Of a stretch of 64,000 nucleotides of DNA, positions 34,691 through 46,370 are shown in pieces. Source of the stretch: Trogon surrucura (taxonomy: Eukaryota > Chordata > Aves > Trogoniformes > Trogonidae); assembly GCA_020746105.1 (NCBI GenBank), contig CM036618.1:9556501-9620500 (forward strand), read 5' to 3'. Position numbers and translations under genes: made by a program. Each line of letters opens with the position of its first letter. The first letter of the stretch is position 1. The notes beneath the pieces are model-generated. The model searched no databases. It saw only the letters and a program-made list of their open reading frames with translations, and had not been told where the DNA came from.

Positions 34691-37119
34691 ATCCATTAAG
34701 TTAAATCGTGGGGGGTGGCAGTGCTGAGCAGCTGGGACTGCCCATGAACGTGGGAAGGGGTTGGAGCTGGGACCTCAATGTGCTTCACCCTGCTCCCTGA
34801 GAACGCTATTAAAAGCGTGGTACCTCATCAAGCATAGACTTCGATTGAACGGAAAATAAGTCCATATGTACCTTTTATGGTCTGTATTAATTCCAAAGCA
34901 CCACATAGGTGTAGGATGAGATCATAAAATCACAATATAAATTCACGTTCCTAGGTGTTACGATTTATTTATTTTTTTGCATATCTGTGCAAAACTGTAT
35001 GTCCTAACATAAAAATTTTATTTGTTTTAAAATTACATCCACAGGAAGCAGGCTTATTGCCATCTTCATAAAGGATGAGGAACAGTATAGGAAAAAAAAA
35101 AAAAACAACACTGGAGTGAAATACTGTGATTCTAGTGTGCTCATTGCTGAACTATTATTTTGCGGTTTTGGCCACTGCAATGTAAGAATTTTGTAATACT
35201 TCAAAACAGGGATAAGGAAACCATTTCTATTACTACTGAGAAATGAACTATGATATGAATGCAGGATAAAAAAAAAAATCCTTAAATCTACAGTAGCCTA
35301 GAATTAGGGAGAGTGAGGGGGAAGTTTAAAATCTAAATGATAAAAGTATGTCAAGCCAAGTTATTATTTTCAGCCATGCACAGATAATAGAGCAAAGGAA
35401 GTAAAAATGGAAATTAAAAAGAAAGAAAAGAAAAAAAGCATTTGGAGGAGATGTGAGGAAACACTTTTCTATTCAAAAGAACATAAACGTGTGAAGTGGC
35501 CTACAAGGCAACACTGTTGAACTTAAACACTAGGGCTATTCAAGACACTATAAGGTAGTGTCTCAAGGGGATCGTGGTATTGAAAATGTAATGAGGCGTA
35601 ACTTATCCCCAGAGATCTCTGATCTTATATTATATAGGAAAGCTATTCTTGCAAAACGGTAGCTGAGCCTACACGCAGTCTTGCAGAAGCATGCAAAGGC
35701 AAATCTGCACTCCCTGTTTGTTTGTGGGTTTGACTTTTTTCTTTTTTTTTCTTTTTCTTTTTTTTTTCCTTTTTTTCTTTCTTTTTTTTTTTTTTTTTTT
35801 TTTTTTAACACTGCTGATATATCCTGAGACTGCCAGCTTTGCAGAGAAACCATATGCATATTTTGTCTCTGGTGCAGCTTCATGTACAGTTTTGGCAGGA
35901 GGTCCAACAGGTTAAGAAGAATAGATGAAATCTTAAAAGGGAAGGTTCAGGCAATGCACATCTACATCTTTCTGATCATGCTGCTGCTGGGGTTGGAGAC
36001 CGGATTATGTGCAAAGAAAAATTCTGATCTGTTTAAATGTAAAGAAGAGTCAGAGATATGATGGTAAAACATTGTTCTTGTTAATGTAGCCTCCTGTGAT
36101 TTTGATGCTGACTCTTTTTATGCTCCAACGTTGTAAAAAAAAGGTGTAGCTTGTTTAGCTTTCTCTCTTTTTTACTTTGTTTTGGGTTTTCTTGAGGGGT
36201 TACCCCTCCTTGTATCTGGAGGGTGAGGAGTCGACTCAGCTGGTATAAGAAAGGACTGTTTTCTGAACATCGAAGAGGTTAGGTTGGAGGCAGGGAGTCA
36301 GATGGGGCCTAGGAAGAAGTGGAGGGGCAGGGAAAGGCAATAAGAAGGGGTCTGGGAACAAAACATTATTGTGCCCAGATCCTGGAAATGCAGAGGAACC
36401 TACATCCTGACACTCGTCTGCTATTAAAAAACAGGACAGAGAGATGCATGTGGTTCTGACTATTAGCTGGGTTACATGTGGGGTAGGAGCCCACTTCTGC
36501 TGCCTGTATTATTTCAAAAGGAGGAGCTCTGTGCTCTGGCATGTTTCATTTATCCATGGATCGCAACACTGTCTCCAAAAATGAAAGGTAAGATGCAGAT
36601 AGCCTGCTGGGAAAAATACTACCCAAACTCCAGGTAGCAATGAGGGCTGCCTTTTCTCCAACTATTTCTACATGTCTAAGACTCGTTGGGTTCCTTGTCA
36701 TTCTGCCCTTTATTGGTGGTAGAGAAAAGACACCACTGTCCTACCTATGTTTAGTTGCAGCCCAGATTTGGGAGGGTCGTATCTCCACTAGGAAGGCCAA
36801 AGAGTGCTAAGTGCTTTTAATGTCCTGACTGGCACACGTGGATGTGTTTGCTTCTGTACCTGGAGAGCCACAGCCTGGACCTTTCTCTCCTTGATGGCTT
36901 TTCAATCCATAATTTCTAATTTCCAGCACAGTGTCTTAACCACCATGTTACAGACCATCCCTGGGGGAAGCACTTTCTCTCTCTTCTAATGTAAGAGTGA
37001 TTCATACTCAGGCTGATGGTCCATTACGTTGTTTTTCTTATTTCCAGAATTATCCTATAGTGACTGCTCAGGGATGACCTTAGAAACTCAGCACCTGTAT
37101 GAAGCAGTCCATCCTCTAA
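34691..37119. other. Non-coding stretch, nothing recognised apart from a pyrimidine tract
   Basis: Contains the polypyrimidine tract at 35734-35806 and A-rich runs near 35090 and 35270. Open frames at 35563-35915 are reading the tract. No gene recognised. Confidence 0.4.
35734..35806 (+). repeat. 73-nt polypyrimidine tract (T with scattered C)
   Basis: Every base from 35734 to 35806 is T or C, mostly T, ending in an unbroken T run. The overlapping Phe-rich and Lys-rich frames are artefacts. Confidence 0.9.
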
Positions 37120-37240
37120 TGGATGCCCTGTCCCTGGAGATGTTCAAGGCCAGGTTGGATGAGGTCTTGAGCAACCTGGTCTAGTTGAGAGTCATCTTTG
37201 CTCATAGCAAGGAGGTTGGATTAGATGACCTCTAAGGTCC
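37120..37240 (+). mobile_element. CR1 3' fragment, tail missing
   Basis: Reads DALSLEMFKARLDEVLSNLV, then a stop, then the 3' UTR phrase GGTTGGATTAGATGACCTCT followed by AAGGTCC. This is the end of a CR1 without the following CTTCCAACC and octamers. It abuts the reversed CR1 at 37241 with no spacer. Confidence 0.78.
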
Positions 37241-38552
37241 ACAGCTTCTCTGGGCAATTTATTCTAGAGTCTTGCCACTCTCATACTGAAGAATTTCTTC
37301 CTAAGACCCAGTCTGAACCTATTCTTCTTCCATTTAAATCCATTTGCCCTTCTCCTATTGCTGGACATTCTTGTAAAAAGTCCCTCTTCAGCCTTCCTGT
37401 AGGTTCCCTTCAGGTATGGGAAGACAGCTATTAGGTCCCCATAGAGTCTTCTCCAGGCTGAAAAATCCCAGCTCCCTCAGCCTGTCCTCATAGCAGAGGT
37501 GCTCCAGCCCCTGGATCATCTTTGTGGCCCTCCTCTGGACTCATTTCAACAGATCTGTGTTCCCCTTATGGTGGGGACACCAGAACTGGATGTAGTATTC
37601 GAGGTGGGGTCTCACGAGAGCAGAGTAAAGGGGAAGAATCACCTCTCTTGACCTGCTGGCCACACTCCTCTTGATGCATCCCAGGACAAGGTTGGCCTTC
37701 TGGACTGCATGAGCGCCCTGCCGGCTCATGTTGAGCTTCTTGTCTATCAACACCCCGAAGTCCTTCTCTTCAGGGCTACTCTCAACCCACTCTGCACCCA
37801 GTTTGTATTTCTGCCTAGGATTGGCCCGACCCAGGTGCAGGACCTTGCATTTTAACTTGTTGAAGCTCATGCATTTTGAACTGGCCCATTTCTCAAGCCT
37901 GTCAAAGCTCCTCTGGTTGGCATCCCTGCCCTCAAGAGAGTCTACCACAACACACAGCTTGGTGTCATTGGCAAACTTGCTGAGGGTACATTTGATGCCG
38001 TTGTCCATGTCACTGACAAAGATGCTAAGCAGCACTGGACCCAGAACAGACCCCTGAGGAACTCCACTTGTCACTGGTATCTTTGTGGACATTGAGCTGG
38101 TGACCACAATTCTTTGACTGTGATATTTTAGCCAGTTCGTATCCACTGTGTAGTCCATCCATCAAATCCGTGTCTCTTCATCTTAGAGACAAGGATGTCA
38201 TGTTTGCACAGGTCCAGGTAGATGACGTCAGCTGCTCTTCCCATATCAACCAGAGCTGTAGATCTGTCGTAGAAGGCCACCAAAGTAGTCAGGCAGGATT
38301 TGCCCTTAAAGAAGTCCTATTGACTGTCATCGATCACCTCATTATTTTTCACATGCAGGATCTGTTCCATGATTTCACCTGGCACAGAGGTGAGGCTGAC
38401 TGGTCTGTAGTTCCCTGGATTTTCTTTGCTTCCCTTTTTAAAAATGGGAGTTATGTTTCCCCTTTGCCAATCTGCAAGAACTTCACCAGACTGCCACGAC
38501 TTAAACATAACGGCTAGTGGCCTAGCAACCTTTGAAATTGCGTGACTGAAAT
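37241..38552 (-). mobile_element. CR1 ORF2 fragment, minus strand, 3' truncated
   Basis: Minus-strand translation gives RT sequence from the right: [44 protein letters not shown]. Frameshifts follow near 38300 and 38160, then [18 protein letters not shown] and [20 protein letters not shown]. The catalytic motif is FANDTKL (37975-37955), with the first catalytic Asp changed to Asn. Then come [36 protein letters not shown], and the C-terminal region to 37241. Its own 3' UTR and octamer tail are missing. The frame is open for 205 codons but the polymerase is dead. Confidence 0.9.
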
Positions 38553-39490
38553 TGTGCACAGCATTTGAAATGCAAGCGCAGTGTGCATTTACATAGTAGC
38601 ATAAAAATGATTTCTGTTTTGTTCTCTTTTCCTTTCCTAATAATTCCTACAGTTCTATTGCCTTTTTGACTGCCGCTGAGTACTGAGTTGATGTTTTCAT
38701 AGAACTATCCACAGTAACTCTAAGATCTCTCTTCTGAGTGGTAATAGCTTATTTATGGCTCATCATTGTGCATGTATAGTTAGGGTTATTTTTTCCCTAT
38801 GTGCACTTATCAACATTGAATTTCATCTTCCATTTTATTGCCTATTCACTCAGTGTCATGAGCTCCTTCTGCAAGTCCTCACAGTCAGCTTTAGATTTAA
38901 GTATCCTGCATAATTTTGTATCATCCACAGCCTTTTTTTGGCTCTTTTTTACCTCCTTTTCCAGATCATTTTTGAATATGCTGAATAGCACAGGTTCTCT
39001 AGTAATCTTTCCCCATTGTGAAGACTGTTTATTCCTACCTTTTGTTTCCTATCTTATGGTGGGTATTAATTCATAAGAGGACCTTCCCTCTTACCCAGGC
39101 AGCTTAGTTTCTCTAAGAGGCTTTTGTGGAGGATCGTGCTAATGGCTTTTAGAAATCGAAGAGTGCTGCACAGATTGGATCACTGTGTTCCGTATTCTTT
39201 TACGCATCCACAAAGAACTCCTTCTGAAACACAATTTCTCTACACAGAAATGATGTTTACTTTTCCCAGGCACATCATGTTTACTGCTGTCAGGATTTCT
39301 GTTTTTTGTTTTAATTTTTCCAGAACTCCAGGATACTTGCTACTGGTCAGTTGTTCACCTGATAACTCTGAAACCTTTTTTATAGACTGCTAGTAGATTT
39401 GTCACCTCTTATTTGCTATCCAAACAATTAAGGGATAGGATACAACTCCTGTTATTAATTGAGCAATCTCACATTGAAGACCCTAGCAAA
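38553..39490 (-). mobile_element. Ancient L3-like LINE, reverse transcriptase region, minus strand
   Basis: Minus-strand translation at 38931-38815 reads AVDDTKLCRILKSKADCEDL, then QKELMTLSE, a stop, AIKWKMKFN. This keeps the catalytic DDTKL and the W..KMKFN block of CR1/L3 polymerases. The text differs from avian CR1 (KADCEDLQK instead of RDLDRLE), pointing to an older L3-type lineage. Sequence to the right to about 39480 agrees with the upstream fingers/palm region in reversed order. It is full of stops. It lies directly next to the CR1 at 37241-38552, which probably inserted into it. Confidence 0.6.
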
Positions 39491-40440
39491 CTGTTATTAT
39501 ATAATTATATTATTATATAAACTAGTATCCAGTTTACTTGTTTTATCTGAGACATCTGTCATTGTCATCATTTTGAGACAGCTCTTCAGGCTTATTTCCC
39601 ATACACGTCATCTGACCTTGTGCTTTCTGGATGGTATTTTATGCACATTAATCACCCAATGCTGATCGCTTCCAAACTTCCTGCTTCCGATATGTTTTAT
39701 GATTAACTTCTATGCTTTTAATATGTTGTTTTAAAAAATCTTTTCTGCCTGTCTTATTACAACTCTATATTCAGCTTCCTGAGGCTTATAGACTTTTCTG
39801 TTTTTCTTAAGTAGATACAAATTCAATTTTTCTGAAGGATTTTTACTTCTAATAAACTACTTTACCATTTATCCATGCTGAGGGTTTTTTCTTTTTCTGA
39901 AACCTTTGGAAGTGGAATTTTGTTTGCTTGTTTATTTATCTTGAGCTTATAGGTATATTGTTTTAAAGCAGTCTCTAGTGCTACTTGCAAACAATTTATG
40001 ATGTTACATACTGATTTTTTCAAATTTGTAGTTCCCCTTTAAAAGTAAATATGACTTAAGGATTTCCTTTTTTTTTTCTTTTTTTTTCTTTGCTTGCTTG
40101 ATTTTTATTACTGACTGTTTTTCTACAGTCTTATTTGGAAGCAGGTTCTGAAAAAACATGGGAATATTTACTCTCATGGGGGTTTCTGGCTCCAGAAAGC
40201 TGTTTTTTATGATTACTGCAAATGTAGTTTTCCAATAATGTGGGGGTTTTTATTTGTCATTTTGTGGTTGGTTTTTTTTTTTTTTTTTGTGTGGTTTTGT
40301 AAAAAGAATCTCCTCAATGTCTTTTGGAATCTATTAGTCATGTCTATCAAATTAACAGATTGTGGTCAGTAGTACAGCTCTGGCAATCCTACCTCTCTTC
40401 CCAGATGATGTAAGAAATCTGGGTTACCCTGGTGAGATTA
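39491..40440 (-). mobile_element. Possible 5' continuation of the L3-like LINE
   Basis: Phrases such as CCATTTATCCATGCTGAGGG and TTTGTAGTTCCCCTTT recall the upstream part of L3-like elements in reversed order. T-rich runs (40066-40090, 40271-40290) interrupt it. I could not confirm it by translation, so this is tentative. Confidence 0.3.
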
Positions 40441-41999
40441 GGCAACAAAGGTTTTAAGTACAGCATTGCCTATTGCCCGTGATTTTGCTCCTGCTTCAAA
40501 AATTATGCAGAAAATCTCACTGTCAAGACACGTTTCCCAGAAATTTAAGTTTTGCGTTTTTAACTTTGACCCACTATTTTGTGGAAAATTCTCTGGTAAT
40601 ATATGAAGTAATTTCTTTCATGCCTAAGGGGAATGCACACATCTTTCAAACATTTGCAGAGAGTTTCATGCCCCCTAGTCATCCCTCTGCATGCTACGTA
40701 TTGTATCCTTTTAATCCTTCTGCACAGGTTGCACTATAAAGGTGAAAGCTCCCAAGAGCACTAGGGAATGTCTCTGTCTCTCTCTCTCTTTTTTTTTTTT
40801 TTTTCCTTTTTCTTCCTTTTTTTTTTCTGCAGAACTTCTGCTGGCTTCATTGAAAGCGGCATATATACATCCACAGGCAGAATCTGTCCCAGTGATACGA
40901 GGAAAGCTCTGGGCCAAATGGTGGTTTTAGTCACACTAGTGGGACTCTATTGACTTCAGTTTTACCTTTCGGAGGTAGCCTTTTGTGTGTGCTAGATGAA
41001 AAGACACAGCTCAGACAGTTCTTAGAAATATTCTGCTCTGTTCAGGGCAAAGTGTCACAAAAGCCAAATCCCAAACAATCCCTTAAATTGTCCATCTGGA
41101 ACAGGTGTTTACAGTCACATAAAATAAAATTGCTTTTTGCAGACATACAGTCAGCCCTCTACTAAATGTCTGGCACCTACTTGAAAACCAAGCAAACAAG
41201 AAAAAAAATCTGACAACCAATCAAAAAAAATCATGAGGTAAGAAGGAGGGGGATGAGGGGGAGAAGGAGGGGAATGATGAGAGATGAACTAAAATGCCCT
41301 TCAAAGATGCAAAGAAGGAAAATAGTCCTGATCAGGCTGAGAAAATGTAATTTTTAACTTTCCTACAAGTTTTTACCTCATGACAAGGTTTATAAATGGT
41401 AAACTGTGAAGTGATTCCATACACAAAACTTTGGCCTTTTAAGTTACAGAAATGAGATATCCCCATTTTGGGCAGTTAAAATTTGTCACTAGATACAAAG
41501 GGGGTTAGAATAAAAAGAGTGACATCAGAAGAAATTCTCTTTGTCCATCTTAACCTGACTTAACATCCTACATTATTTGGAAAGACACAAATTCTATTGC
41601 CTTCAGTGGTCAAGCTGCCAGGATTTTTCTGCGTTTTTTTTCGTTATTTCTTTGTGGTTTGTTTTTTTTTTTTTCCTGAACTCTTTAAGCTAAATTAAAG
41701 ACTATTTTCTTTGCCATTCCTCTTGCCGATTTTTAAAAGACTACATGTTACTTGATGGCATAAAACATAAAACCCTAGCAAAAGAAGAAATAATATTGTG
41801 TTCCCTATATGGAAGGTTTTAACATGCTGTTACAAAGGAATAATAGATTTAGATGCCTGAAGGTCTGAATTTTTATAACTTGTCCATGGTTAGAGATTCA
41901 ATCAGGGATTAACTCTAGGTTTCTAAGAGACTCCTGAAGAGAAAAATGGAAGTAGGTAAGGAAAAGGAAGGGCATGAGACAAATAATGGGATTAAAGGA
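40441..41999. other. Non-coding stretch with a polypyrimidine tract
   Basis: Holds the pyrimidine tract at 40777-40828, and G/A-rich and T-rich patches near 41240-41280 and 41635-41675. No gene recognised. Confidence 0.4.
40777..40828 (+). repeat. 52-nt polypyrimidine tract ending in GCAG
   Basis: A (TC)n start followed by T-rich sequence, all pyrimidine, then GCAG at 40829-40832. It resembles a very strong 3' splice site. The following open frame is short (about 33 codons) and ends at a stop without a donor, so I call only the tract. Confidence 0.85.
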
Positions 42000-42049
42000 T
42001 GAAGACAAAAAGAAGACTGTTTCCTGAAGGAGTATGGGCAGTAGCAGGC

Positions 42050-43071
42050 AGATACATGAATGTTTGCATTTTACAAAACCGCAGCTTGGTCAAATACGAG
42101 ACCAGTTTCTGGTCCTGTGTGGCAAACTGATAAGTGCCAAATGGAATGTGGTAGAGGGAAGCAGGAAACAGATGCCTCAAACAACCTTGACCTGAATATG
42201 TGTGAGATAAGGAATTTTGTGAAAGCAGGATGGCCTTGTCTTGTAGTGTATAACCCATGGAGATAAGGCAATCGGATATAGTCTTAAACAATGAAGTGCC
42301 CTGCTTCCCTACCAGACATACTGTACATCCACATATAGAAAAAATGTGTCTAAATTGAGGTGGGATAAAGAGAAAGGGGGAGAAGACATGACAGAAGACA
42401 CAAGACAGACAAGAGACAAGAAACAAAGCAGCATGTAGACAGAGACAGACACCAAGGACACAAGAGCAGGAGGAGAAGAAGAAAAGATGATTGCATCTTT
42501 GAACCCTTGTTGGTGGGACCAATACAGGAACCTGGACTGGTGATCTCGGTCTCTCTTCCTTCCCCTCCTTCTCTCCCCCCTCTCTTTCCTCTTTCTTTCC
42601 CTTTCTCCTTTCTCATTAAGTAATGCAAGGCCTATCATAATGCGTGCTTAGCTTATACTTAGTTTCTCTCTTGAAACCACTAAGTATAATACTGCCTGTT
42701 AGAATTTGGTATATGTCCTTTTTCCTTGTTAACATTTAGTAAAACGCACCTTGATGTAGTTTGTTGTATACCTAGCCTTTTCCTGTTTATCATTAAACCA
42801 TAGTATATTGCCTGCCTTAATTTGTCATGTAACTAAAACCAATTATCGTGAGTCTGATCTACATCTTGTGACAAATTAGTAAATGGTTGTGTATGGGCCT
42901 TGAGACTTGTCTCACCAATGTCCACTCTGTTGGGTAATTACAAATCTAAGTCCCCGCCTTGTTCCTACTTGTTCCCCCCCAAGTCCCTACTTGTTCCCCC
43001 CTCTCCTGGGCAGGACTTGACAGTGGGCAGTCACAACCCACAGATAATGAAATACCAGAGCTGGTAGATTC
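42050..43071 (+). mobile_element. Possible solo LTR, plus strand
   Basis: A purine-rich stretch (42370-42490) is followed by CTGGTGATCTCGGTCTCTC, a long C/T-rich tract (42550-42615) and a CATTAAGTAATGC box. Further on are a CATTAAACC box (42791), then near-repeated C-rich units with CTACTTGTTCCCCCC (42966-43005), and GTCACAACCCACA at the end. The order (U3, pyrimidine tract, polyA-like box, U5 ending in CA) is LTR-like. I found no target-site duplication or canonical AATAAA, so family and ends are open. The 176-codon minus-strand frame across it has no motif. Confidence 0.33.
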
Positions 43072-43779
43072 AGGTTTGAGTATGTCTTAATGCCTTATTT
43101 ATGGTTTTGGGAATACAGTTCTTACGATTTCTGTTTTACAAGTTTATATCTGCAGACATAAAAGATTAAAGTGGGGTTGTTTTTTTAAGCTTCAAAGAAA
43201 GATTCACCAAATTGAAAACATGGAGGACCAGTAGTCTGGGAGCATGTCTACAGATATCAATGTTTTTACAGGTTTGCCTCAGCTAGCCTTAAACTAATCC
43301 GAGTTGGGGTAATGCAGTTGTGATAACAGTTGATTGTAGGCAGGATCATACCAAAGTATTTACCCAGATGTCAGTCAAGCTTTGCACTCCAAGTTGAGCT
43401 CTGTGATGTTTGACTGCATTGGTAGTAGTACTTAGCTAGTTTAGAGCTATTATGGTTTGATCTATCTTTATGAGAATGTAATGTAGATGTAGCTACAGTG
43501 ACCAAACTCTTCAAATGTCTTTAACTACTAGGATGCATTACCGTATCTCTCTCTTTTAGCTTTTACATGTTTTTTTTTCTGTAGTGTTGCAGAATTTTGT
43601 AGCTCTGCTTTGATAACATTTAAGGGAACATTCGACTGAATTAAAAATATTTATTCTCACCATTTCATACCATAGTTTATACAAGGCCTTCTCTTCCTTT
43701 TTATACCACCTTGGCAACTGTATGAATGAGATCAATCTTTCACTGTGGTCTACTACTCCCATAACATGCCAAAGAGTTG
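43072..43779. other. Non-coding stretch, nothing recognised
   Basis: No repeat or exon signal was identified. A short minus-strand frame at 43556-43762 has no motif. Confidence 0.4.
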
Positions 43780-44345
43780 TGTAGATTTTTCATTATTTTC
43801 CCTGTTACCTGCACTATACCGTAAATTAAAATTACTTCAACATGATCCTTAGCAGTATTTCCAATATCTTTCTCTCAACTGAAATGAGACTTAGAGGGCT
43901 TGTCCCCTGAATTCCCTTGGTTCTTTCCTGAATCTCAGAATATCTTTAGTACATCTTAAGTCCTTGGGTATGACTACACTCCTTAGTGGCTTGTCAAAAA
44001 CCTTTGCTGAAGGCTTTCTTATTTCCTTTGTTACTTCCTTCAGGATTCTGGAATACAATTCATCTGAGCTTGGTGCTTTGTCAAATGTAACAGTCCTAAT
44101 TGCCTTATCATCTTCTCCAGTGCAATAGCAAAGCCTTTTAACATTTTACTTTCCCCTCCAGGAGGAAGTCTCTCAGTCCCGGAGATGCTACCTTCCTCTT
44201 TTTTTTTTTTTTCTTTTTTCTATTTTTTCCCCTCCCCAATGAATAATGAGATGAGGAATTCATTTAGGCCTGCAGCAGAATCAACCTCATCTGTCACTAA
44301 CTTTCTACTTATGTTCTTCAATGTCTCTACTGTCTCACTGCCTCT
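43780..44345 (-). mobile_element. Ancient CR1/L3-type LINE, N-terminal RT region, minus strand
   Basis: Minus-strand translation of about 44115-43900 reads DKAIRTVTFDKAPSSDELYS, RILKEVTKEIRKPSAKVFDK and PLRSVVIPKDLR. This matches the start of CR1/L3 reverse transcriptase (L...KAPGPDEL.PR.LKE, (I/V)F.KSL.SG..P.DW). A T-run at 44195-44233 interrupts the upstream part. It has stops and decayed motifs. Confidence 0.6.
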
Positions 44346-44368
44346 TGTTGAATTCTGAATATATATTT

Positions 44369-44660
44369 AGAATCACAGAATCACAGATGTAAGGAATGGA
44401 AAAGAGCTATTAGGTCATCCAGTTCATTGCCCTGCAACTGGAGGATTGTTCTGTGCAGTATATTTCTTCCTTCTTTGTTCGATCAGTTTTTTAACATCTC
44501 AGATGTTTCCTTTGGAGTCACTTTAATGTCTCTCACAAGCAGGAAGTTTTCCCTGATGGTTAGCTCAATTTTTTCTTTCTTAATGTTAGGAATCTTGTCT
44601 AAATTAAATGGTCTTGTATTGCTTCCACTTTTTTTTTTTTTCTCTGTTCATCTTTTTGTT
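44369..44660 (-). mobile_element. Old CR1 3' fragment, minus strand
   Basis: Starts with the reversed tail GAATCACAGAATCACAGATG, then GGTCATCCAGTTCATTGCCC and CTCACAAGCAGGAAGTTTTC, which fit the 3' UTR and C-terminal region of an old CR1. Ends in a T run. No open frame of note. Confidence 0.5.
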
Positions 44661-44799
44661 TCATGTTTTTTCAGCTTCTCAGATTGATATAGACGACCCT
44701 TCTCTTTCAGGGAGACATTTTGACCTTGCCTTCACACTAGCTTTCTGTAGCTTGAATTTCTCATAGATGCATAATGATATAAAAATGATAATGATTTGA

Positions 44800-44999
44800 A
44801 AGATCTTAGAATAGGTGCAAGGATTGTTAAGTATTTGAACAGACTGCCCAAGGAAGTATAGTTCCCATCCATGGGGTATTTAAAAGGTATGTAGGCATGA
44901 CACTTGGAGACACGGTTTAGTGGTAGATGTAACAGTGTTAAGTTAGCCCTGGGACTCAATGTTCTAAAAGGTCTTTTCCAACCTGAAGTATTCTATGAA
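44800..44999 (+). mobile_element. CR1 3' fragment (short-tail type)
   Basis: Reads CAGACTGCCCAAGGAAGTA, then GGTTTAGTGGTAGATGTAAC followed by AGTGTTAAGTTAG, then GGTCTTTTCCAACCTGAAGT followed by ATTCTATGA. This is a common CR1 3' end with one octamer left. It faces the reversed CR1 starting at 45121. Confidence 0.75.
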
Positions 45000-45120
45000 G
45001 TTGTCTCCTTAGTGGAATGTCATTTCCAGACTGTGTGAAGGCACCACAAGCAGATTTGAAATACCCTGCACTCTTAGTGTTTCTACTTCCTACAGTTGGC
45101 ACAAGCCTCAGGTTTACGAA

Positions 45121-46370
45121 GAATCATAGAATGGTTAAGGTTAGAAGGGACCTTGAAGATCATCTAGTTCCAACCCTCTGCTGTGGGCAGGGACACCTCT
45201 CTCCCACTAGACCACGTTGCTCAAAGCCACATCCAACCTGGTCTTGAACACTTTTAGGGATGGGACATCTGCGACCTCCTTGGGCAACCTGTTCCTGTGC
45301 TTCGCCACTCTCACGGTGAAGAATTTCTTCCTTATATCTAATCTAAATCTACCCTCTTGCAGTTTCAGGCCATTGCCTCTTGTCCTATCACTACAGACTT
45401 TTGTAAAAAGCCCTTCTCCAGCTTTCCTGTGGCCCTTTTTATGTATTGGAAGGCCACTATTAGGTCACCCCAGATCCTTTTCTTCTCTAAGCTGAATAAC
45501 CTCAGCCCCCTCAACCTTTCCTCATAACAGTTCTCCAGCCTTCTAATCATCCTTGTGACTCTCCTCTGGGCCCTCTCCAGGAGATCCGTGTCCTTCTTGT
45601 ACTGTGGGCTCCAGAACTGGACGTAGTACTACAGGTGGGACCTCACCAGAGCAGAGTAGAGGGGGAAAATCACCTCCCTTGAGCTGCTGGTCAAATCCTT
45701 TTGATGCAGCCTAGGACACAGTTCGCTTTTTGAACTGCAAGTGCACACTGACAGCTCATGTTGAGCCTCTCGTCAACTGACATACCCAAGTCCTTTTCGT
45801 CAGGGCTGCTCCCAATCTGTCTCTGCCCAACCTATATTTTTGCTGGGGATTGTCTCAACTCAGGTACAGGACCTTACACTTGGTCTTGCTGATCTTCATG
45901 AGGTTGGCCTGGGCCCACCTCTCAAGCCTGTCAAGGTCCCTCTGGATGGCATCCCTTCCCTTCAGCATGTCAACCACTCCACAGAGTTTGGTGTTGTCGG
46001 CAAACTTGCTGAGAGTACACTCCATCCTACTGTCCATGTCACCAACAACAATGTTAAATAAGACTGGTCCCAGTACCGGTCCTTGTGGGACACTACTCAT
46101 CACAATCTGCATCTGGACACTGAGCCATTGATCGCAACCCTTTGAATGAGACCATCTAGCCAATTCTTTATCCATCGAGTGGTCCATCCATCAAACACAC
46201 ATCCTTCCAGTTTAAAAACTAAGATATTGTGCGAGACAGTGTCGAATGTTTTGCACAAGTTCAGGTAGATGACATCAGTTGCACTTCCCTTATCCACTAA
46301 TGCTGTTACATCATCGCAGAAGGCCACCAAGTTTGTCAGGCATGATTTGCCTTTGGTGAAACCATGTTGG
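45121..46370 (-). mobile_element. CR1, minus strand, 3' part (interrupted by LTR)
   Basis: Begins with the reversed 3' end (GAATCATAGAATGGTTAAGG and AGAAGGGACCTTGAAGATCA). Minus-strand translation shows ERLRGLRLFSLEKKRIWGDL at the C-terminus and [20 protein letters not shown] further in. Then come the catalytic motif FADNTKL (second Asp changed to Asn, 46003-45983), [20 protein letters not shown], and [18 protein letters not shown] with [15 protein letters not shown] at the right end. The element breaks off in the middle of RT and resumes at 47301. Confidence 0.9.

Noticed and set aside
35563-35915. Lys-rich and Phe-rich frames at a polypyrimidine tract
   Set aside because: Products of the T/C tract itself.
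40829-40932. Strong 3' splice-site-like signal at 40832
   Set aside because: The following frame is short and ends without a donor; the pyrimidine tract is better read as a simple repeat.
41992-42522. 176-codon minus-strand frame, Cys/Phe/Leu-rich
   Set aside because: It reads a purine-rich stretch in antisense and crosses LTR-like sequence; hydrophobicity is explained by base composition.
42340-42640. Arg/Glu/Lys-rich minus-strand frames (ERERKRKERGE type)
   Set aside because: They read the C/T-rich tract of the possible LTR in antisense; low-complexity artefact.
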